From Chitinophagaceae bacterium (GTDB taxonomy: Bacteria; Bacteroidota; Bacteroidia; Chitinophagales; Chitinophagaceae), in assembly GCA_016786745.1 (NCBI GenBank), contig JAEUVS010000101.1:1-60462 (forward strand): a stretch of 60,462 nucleotides of DNA, written 5' to 3'. Positions 57,311 to 60,462 of this stretch are shown here, piece after piece. Under the pieces are notes generated by a model. That model saw nothing but the letters and a program-made list of their open reading frames with translations. It made no database searches and was not told the DNA's origin. The first letter of the stretch is position 1. The number at the start of each line of letters is the position of its first letter. A program made the translations under genes and the position numbers.

Positions 57311-58963
57311 CTATTTCTGTACTTGCCTGTTTGAAAAAAATCTTTGCAAATAAAGAAGAATATGAAGAATTGAAAAAATGATTGTGAAATAGAATAGCCC
57401 CGTGTCCGACGAATCTATGTTATGATGGATCAGGGCTACCGCAATAAGCAGCGCCACAAGCAGGATACCTGTGATGGAAACTATCCGGTTCCCTCTTATG
57501 TCCGAGGCTGCCTGTCTGTCTGAAAGTATGCTGTGTTTCATTCCATAAAATAGATAAACATCAAAGCCTATCACCATCCACACGAGCAAACGTATCCATG
57601 TATCGAGCGGAAGATAAACCATCATAAACAGGCACGTGAATATGCCAAGTAGCGGCACTAACGGTACCAGTGGCGTCTTGAATGCACGCGGCGCATCGGG
57701 CTGCTTTACACGAAGCACCCATACACCGATACACACCAGGATAAACGCGAACAAAGTTCCGATGCTCGTCATCTCCCCTACCACCCTCGCCGGCACAAAT
57801 GCCGCGAACAGGCTCACAAAAAGCATGAACAGCAGGTTCGATTTTGCAGGCGTCCTGAATCGTGGATGCACCCTGTGAAAAACCGGCGGCAGCAACCCAT
57901 CCTTACTCATTGAGAAAAACACGCGCGACTGTCCGAGCAGCATCACGAGAATCACCGAAGAATATCCCCCGAGGATGGCGATAATAATCGCTCGGTTCAG
58001 CCACGGGTAGTCGGGATGAATAACACCGCTTGCGTCGGGTTGGCCCATATGTTCTATCGCAACGGCAACCGGCGCAATACCTTCCTGGCCGGCAAACGAC
58101 TTATAGTTGGTAACCCCGGTCATCACATGCGCGAAGAGAATATATAAGACCGTACAGATGGCCAGCGAGCCGAGTATGCCCCAGGGCATGCTTCGTTTAG
58201 GATTTTTTGCTTCCTGCGCGGCAGTTGATACCGCATCAAATCCGATGTATGCAAAGAAAACAATCGCAGCGGCGCGTATCACTCCGCTAAAACCAAATTC
58301 TCCGAATGTGCCATTGTTTTCAGGTATGTAAGGAACATAGTTCGACGTATCGATGTATCTCCATCCTAGGAAAATAAATATCAGAACCACCGACACTTTC
58401 AGTAATACAATGAAATTATTTACCCTCGCACTTTCACTCGTTCCTTTTATCAGCAGCGAGCTCATCAAAACAACGATAAATACCGCCGGAAGGTTGATAA
58501 AGCCATTGTCCCATGGCCCCGCGGTAAGATAAGTGGGAAGATGAACATCGAAGCCTTCAAGAAACTTCACGAAATATTTGCTCCAGCTGATTGAAACGGT
58601 TGCAGCGCCAACTGCATATTCAAGCACGAGATCCCATCCAATGATCCAGGCGATGAATTCGCCCATGGTGGCATACGAATAAGTGTATGCACTTCCGGCA
58701 ACGGGTATCATCGATGCGAATTCGGCGTAACACAAACCTGCGAATGCGCATCCTAACGCGGCTACAACAAATGAAATCGTAATCGCCGGACCTGCCTGGT
58801 TGGCGGCCGCAACACCGGTAATGGAAAACAATCCCGCACCGATGATGGCACCAATGCCTAACGCGATCAGCGCTCCGGTCCCAAGAGTTTTTTTGAGACC
58901 TTTTTCGGTGTCCGAGGCCTCATTGATTAAGAGGTTAATGGGTTTCTTAACGAATAGACTCAT
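57311..58963 (-). CDS. APC-superfamily amino acid permease
   Basis: A 550-residue, 12- to 14-helix transporter of the cationic amino-acid transporter branch. Helix 1 holds the unwound GIGAIIGAGLFSITGVAA motif for substrate binding (residues 36-54), and CYAEFASMIPVAGSAYTYSYATMGEFIAWIIGWDLVLEY (partly quoted) gives the typical family helix 2-3 pattern. The C-terminal half ends with four extra helices (WIRLLVWMVIGFDVYLFYG). It imports amino acids; the exact one is not predictable. It is 6 bases upstream of YebC in the same direction and divergent from the DAACS transporter. Confidence 0.92.
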   Translation of the reverse strand: MSLFVKKPINLLINEASDTEKGLKKTLGTGALIALGIGAIIGAGLFSITGVAAANQAGPAITISFVVAALGCAFAGLCYAEFASMIPVAGSAYTYSYATMGEFIAWIIGWDLVLEYAVGAATVSISWSKYFVKFLEGFDVHLPTYLTAGPWDNGFINLPAVFIVVLMSSLLIKGTSESARVNNFIVLLKVSVVLIFIFLGWRYIDTSNYVPYIPENNGTFGEFGFSGVIRAAAIVFFAYIGFDAVSTAAQEAKNPKRSMPWGILGSLAICTVLYILFAHVMTGVTNYKSFAGQEGIAPVAVAIEHMGQPDASGVIHPDYPWLNRAIIIAILGGYSSVILVMLLGQSRVFFSMSKDGLLPPVFHRVHPRFRTPAKSNLLFMLFVSLFAAFVPARVVGEMTSIGTLFAFILVCIGVWVLRVKQPDAPRAFKTPLVPLVPLLGIFTCLFMMVYLPLDTWIRLLVWMVIGFDVYLFYGMKHSILSDRQAASDIRGNRIVSITGILLVALLIAVALIHHNIDSSDTGLFYFTIIFSILHILLYLQRFFSNRQVQK

Positions 58964-59052
58964 AATAGTTTAATGTAATGGCGAGAGTAAGCAAATAAAA
59001 AAATAAGGCGGGAAGATATATATTATATTGCAGAATTATCATTACCATATAG

Positions 59053-60282
59053 ATGAAAAAAGGGAGCAGGCTAACAACTTATATCGTAATAGCGCTGGTA
59101 GCCGGGATAATACTTGGATTTATTTTAAACAGAAACATCGAACCTGCCCGCCTTTCTAAATACACAGAACCATTTGAGCTTCTTCCCGACGTATTTCTGC
59201 GGCTTATAAAAATGATCGTGGCTCCGCTGGTATTTTTTACCCTCGTGGTGGGCGTCGCCAAGTTAGGGGATCTGAAATCAGTGGGACGTATAGGCGCAAA
59301 AACGCTCTTATGGTTTTTCAGCGCCTCGTTTGTCAGCCTTTTTCTTGGAATGATACTGGTGAATCTTTTCAAGCCCGGCGTTGCAATGCACCTTCCGCTT
59401 CCTGCAGCAAATGCTGCCAGCACCGTTGCGGGTAGCAGCCTGAGCCTCAAAGAATTTCTTCACCACGTTTTTCCAACCAGCGTCGCCGACGCGATGGCAC
59501 GTAATGAAATCCTGCAGATCGTAGTATTCTCCCTGTTCTTTGGTGTAGCAACGGCCTCGATGGGTGAACCCGGCAAATCTGTTATCAAAGTTTTTGACAC
59601 CATCGCTCACATCATTCTGAAAGTAACCGGCTACGTGATGAAACTCGCTCCCCTCGCGGTTTTCGGAGCAATGACAGCGATCATTGCAAAACAAGGGCTG
59701 GGTATTCTTAAAACATATTCCATCCTCATCGCAGAATTTTATCTCGGCCTGCTCATATTGTGGTTCATCCTTTTTGCGGCCGGATCAATATTCATCAAAA
59801 AAAGAATCTTTGAATTATTCCGTCGCATCAGGGAACCAACGCTGCTCGCATTCAGCACATCTACCAGCGAAGCCGCATTTCCAAAAGTGATGCTCGAACT
59901 GGAGAGATTTGGCTGCCGCGACAAGATCGTAAGTTTCGTATTGCCCCTCGGCTACTCATTCAACCTCGACGGAAGCATGATGTATATGACGTTCGCGTCG
60001 CTGTTTATCGCCCAGTCTTATGGTATACATCTTGATTTCGGTACACAATTGAGCATGTTGCTGGTGCTCATGCTTACAAGCAAGGGCATAGCAGGGGTAC
60101 CGCGTGCCGCATTAGTGGTTATCGCGGGAACATTATCTACATTTAACATACCTGAAGCCGGTCTTGCCTTATTATTGGGAATTGATCCGCTGCTGGATAT
60201 GGGACGGAGCGCAACAAACGTGGTGGGAAACAGCGTAGCCACGGCAGTTGTAAGCAAATGGGAAGGAGCGCTGGAAAATTAA
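59053..60282 (+). CDS. Dicarboxylate/amino acid:cation symporter (DAACS family)
   Basis: A 409-residue transporter of the GltP/DctA type. Signature parts are visible: STSEAAFPKVMLELERFGC in hairpin HP1, GYSFNLDGSMMYMTFASLFIAQ (motif NLDGSxxY, partly quoted) in TM7, and GRSATNVVGNSVATAVVSKWE in TM8 (NVVGN). It co-transports an acidic amino acid or C4 dicarboxylate with Na+ or H+. DAACS members normally run 410-440 residues. It is divergent from the permease gene, 89 bases apart, and upstream of the DedA gene by 18 bases, so the latter two may be cotranscribed. Confidence 0.94.
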   Translation: MKKGSRLTTYIVIALVAGIILGFILNRNIEPARLSKYTEPFELLPDVFLRLIKMIVAPLVFFTLVVGVAKLGDLKSVGRIGAKTLLWFFSASFVSLFLGMILVNLFKPGVAMHLPLPAANAASTVAGSSLSLKEFLHHVFPTSVADAMARNEILQIVVFSLFFGVATASMGEPGKSVIKVFDTIAHIILKVTGYVMKLAPLAVFGAMTAIIAKQGLGILKTYSILIAEFYLGLLILWFILFAAGSIFIKKRIFELFRRIREPTLLAFSTSTSEAAFPKVMLELERFGCRDKIVSFVLPLGYSFNLDGSMMYMTFASLFIAQSYGIHLDFGTQLSMLLVLMLTSKGIAGVPRAALVVIAGTLSTFNIPEAGLALLLGIDPLLDMGRSATNVVGNSVATAVVSKWEGALEN

Positions 60283-60300
60283 ATATTGTAACGACAGATT

Positions 60301-60462
60301 ATGTTTTTGATTGATGCTTTTAACTGGACGCAATTACTTCAACCGCAATTTTACATTGACAACGGCGGGCTGTGGCTCGTGCTTTTTATAATATTCGCTG
60401 AAACCGGCCTGTTCGCGGGATTCTTTCTTCCCGGCGACTCATTGCTGTTCGTAGCAGGAATT
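60301..60462 (+). CDS. DedA-family membrane protein, N-terminal part (3' truncated)
   Basis: Fifty-four codons are visible before the window ends; the frame stays open. The start is MFLIDAFNWTQLLQPQFYID, and ETGLFAGFFLPGDSLLF matches the conserved DedA/SNARE-associated motif with its Glu and Pro-Gly-Asp. These proteins are membrane flippase-type proteins (undecaprenyl-phosphate or phospholipid) needed for envelope health. Downstream of the DAACS gene by 18 bases. Confidence 0.9.
   Translation, partial: MFLIDAFNWTQLLQPQFYIDNGGLWLVLFIIFAETGLFAGFFLPGDSLLFVAGI

Noticed and set aside
1..60462. tRNA, rRNA, CRISPR array, insertion sequence, prophage or integron
   Set aside because: I saw no cloverleaf-like tRNA sequence, no regularly spaced repeats with spacers, no transposase or integrase motif, and no phage structural genes.

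Overview
The window reads as chromosomal DNA of a Bacteroidota member, most likely Chitinophagaceae or a close relative. This rests on two secreted proteins ending in type IX secretion (T9SS) sorting domains, a TonB receptor with a carboxypeptidase-like N-terminal domain, many short lipoproteins with a Cys right after a hydrophobic leader, a fused alpha-beta E1 dehydrogenase, tandem DUF1573 proteins, a GOB-like B3 metallo-beta-lactamase, and TANNTTTG (-7 type) promoter elements with few Shine-Dalgarno sequences. I see no rRNA, tRNA, CRISPR, prophage or insertion sequence. Both ends cut genes: a Crp/Fnr regulator on the left and a DedA protein on the right.

Layout. 1-12.5 kb: Crp/Fnr fragment, secreted S9 peptidase, lipoprotein, MacB/FtsX-type permease, two LamG-T9SS surface proteins, a membrane-anchored AraC regulator, a secreted alpha/beta hydrolase and a GH51 arabinofuranosidase. 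12.5-20.3 kb: B3 metallo-beta-lactamase, aldo/keto reductase, DUF457-type membrane protein, then an operon of phospholipase-D/cardiolipin-synthase-like protein, P2A calcium ATPase and parvulin, followed by a SMUG2-like glycosylase. 20.3-31.1 kb: ppk1, Tat-exported Gfo/Idh/MocA oxidoreductase, seven-heme cytochrome, (alpha/alpha)6 glycosidase with discoidin domain, lipoprotein, TPR-like protein and TonB receptor. 31.1-35.5 kb: a surface-glycan cluster (GT4, flippase, a putative glycosyltransferase, GT14). 35.6-42.4 kb: mono-heme cytochrome, lipoprotein, a SIS-MFS-ROK sugar operon, an esterase with two PKD-like domains, and a PAP2 phosphatase. 42.5-46.6 kb: LytTR regulator, LytS-type kinase, a degenerate kinase paralogue, a PepSY-like secreted protein and PhzF. 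46.7-60.5 kb: CorA, DoxX, small hydrophilic proteins, a NahK-like kinase with an FHS sugar permease, DUF5989, aminotransferase, two DUF1573 proteins, fused E1, YebC, two amino-acid/dicarboxylate transporters and DedA.

How the genes work together. The glycosidases, LamG proteins, TonB receptor and two sugar kinase-permease units suggest a polysaccharide-using, surface-active lifestyle. Two regulatory features stand out. First, at least three start codons (ppk1, the aminotransferase, the E1 fusion) lie exactly 4 nt behind a perfect TANNTTTG, and three more lie 4 nt behind a one-mismatch version. This predicts leaderless mRNAs, and two divergent gene pairs in the window have overlapping 5' ends that fit the idea. 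Second, the LytS/LytTR locus carries a translationally coupled paralogue that has lost both the phospho-acceptor His and the ATP-binding motifs, so it looks like a pseudokinase partner. Functional calls rest on motif recognition by eye, without database searches.
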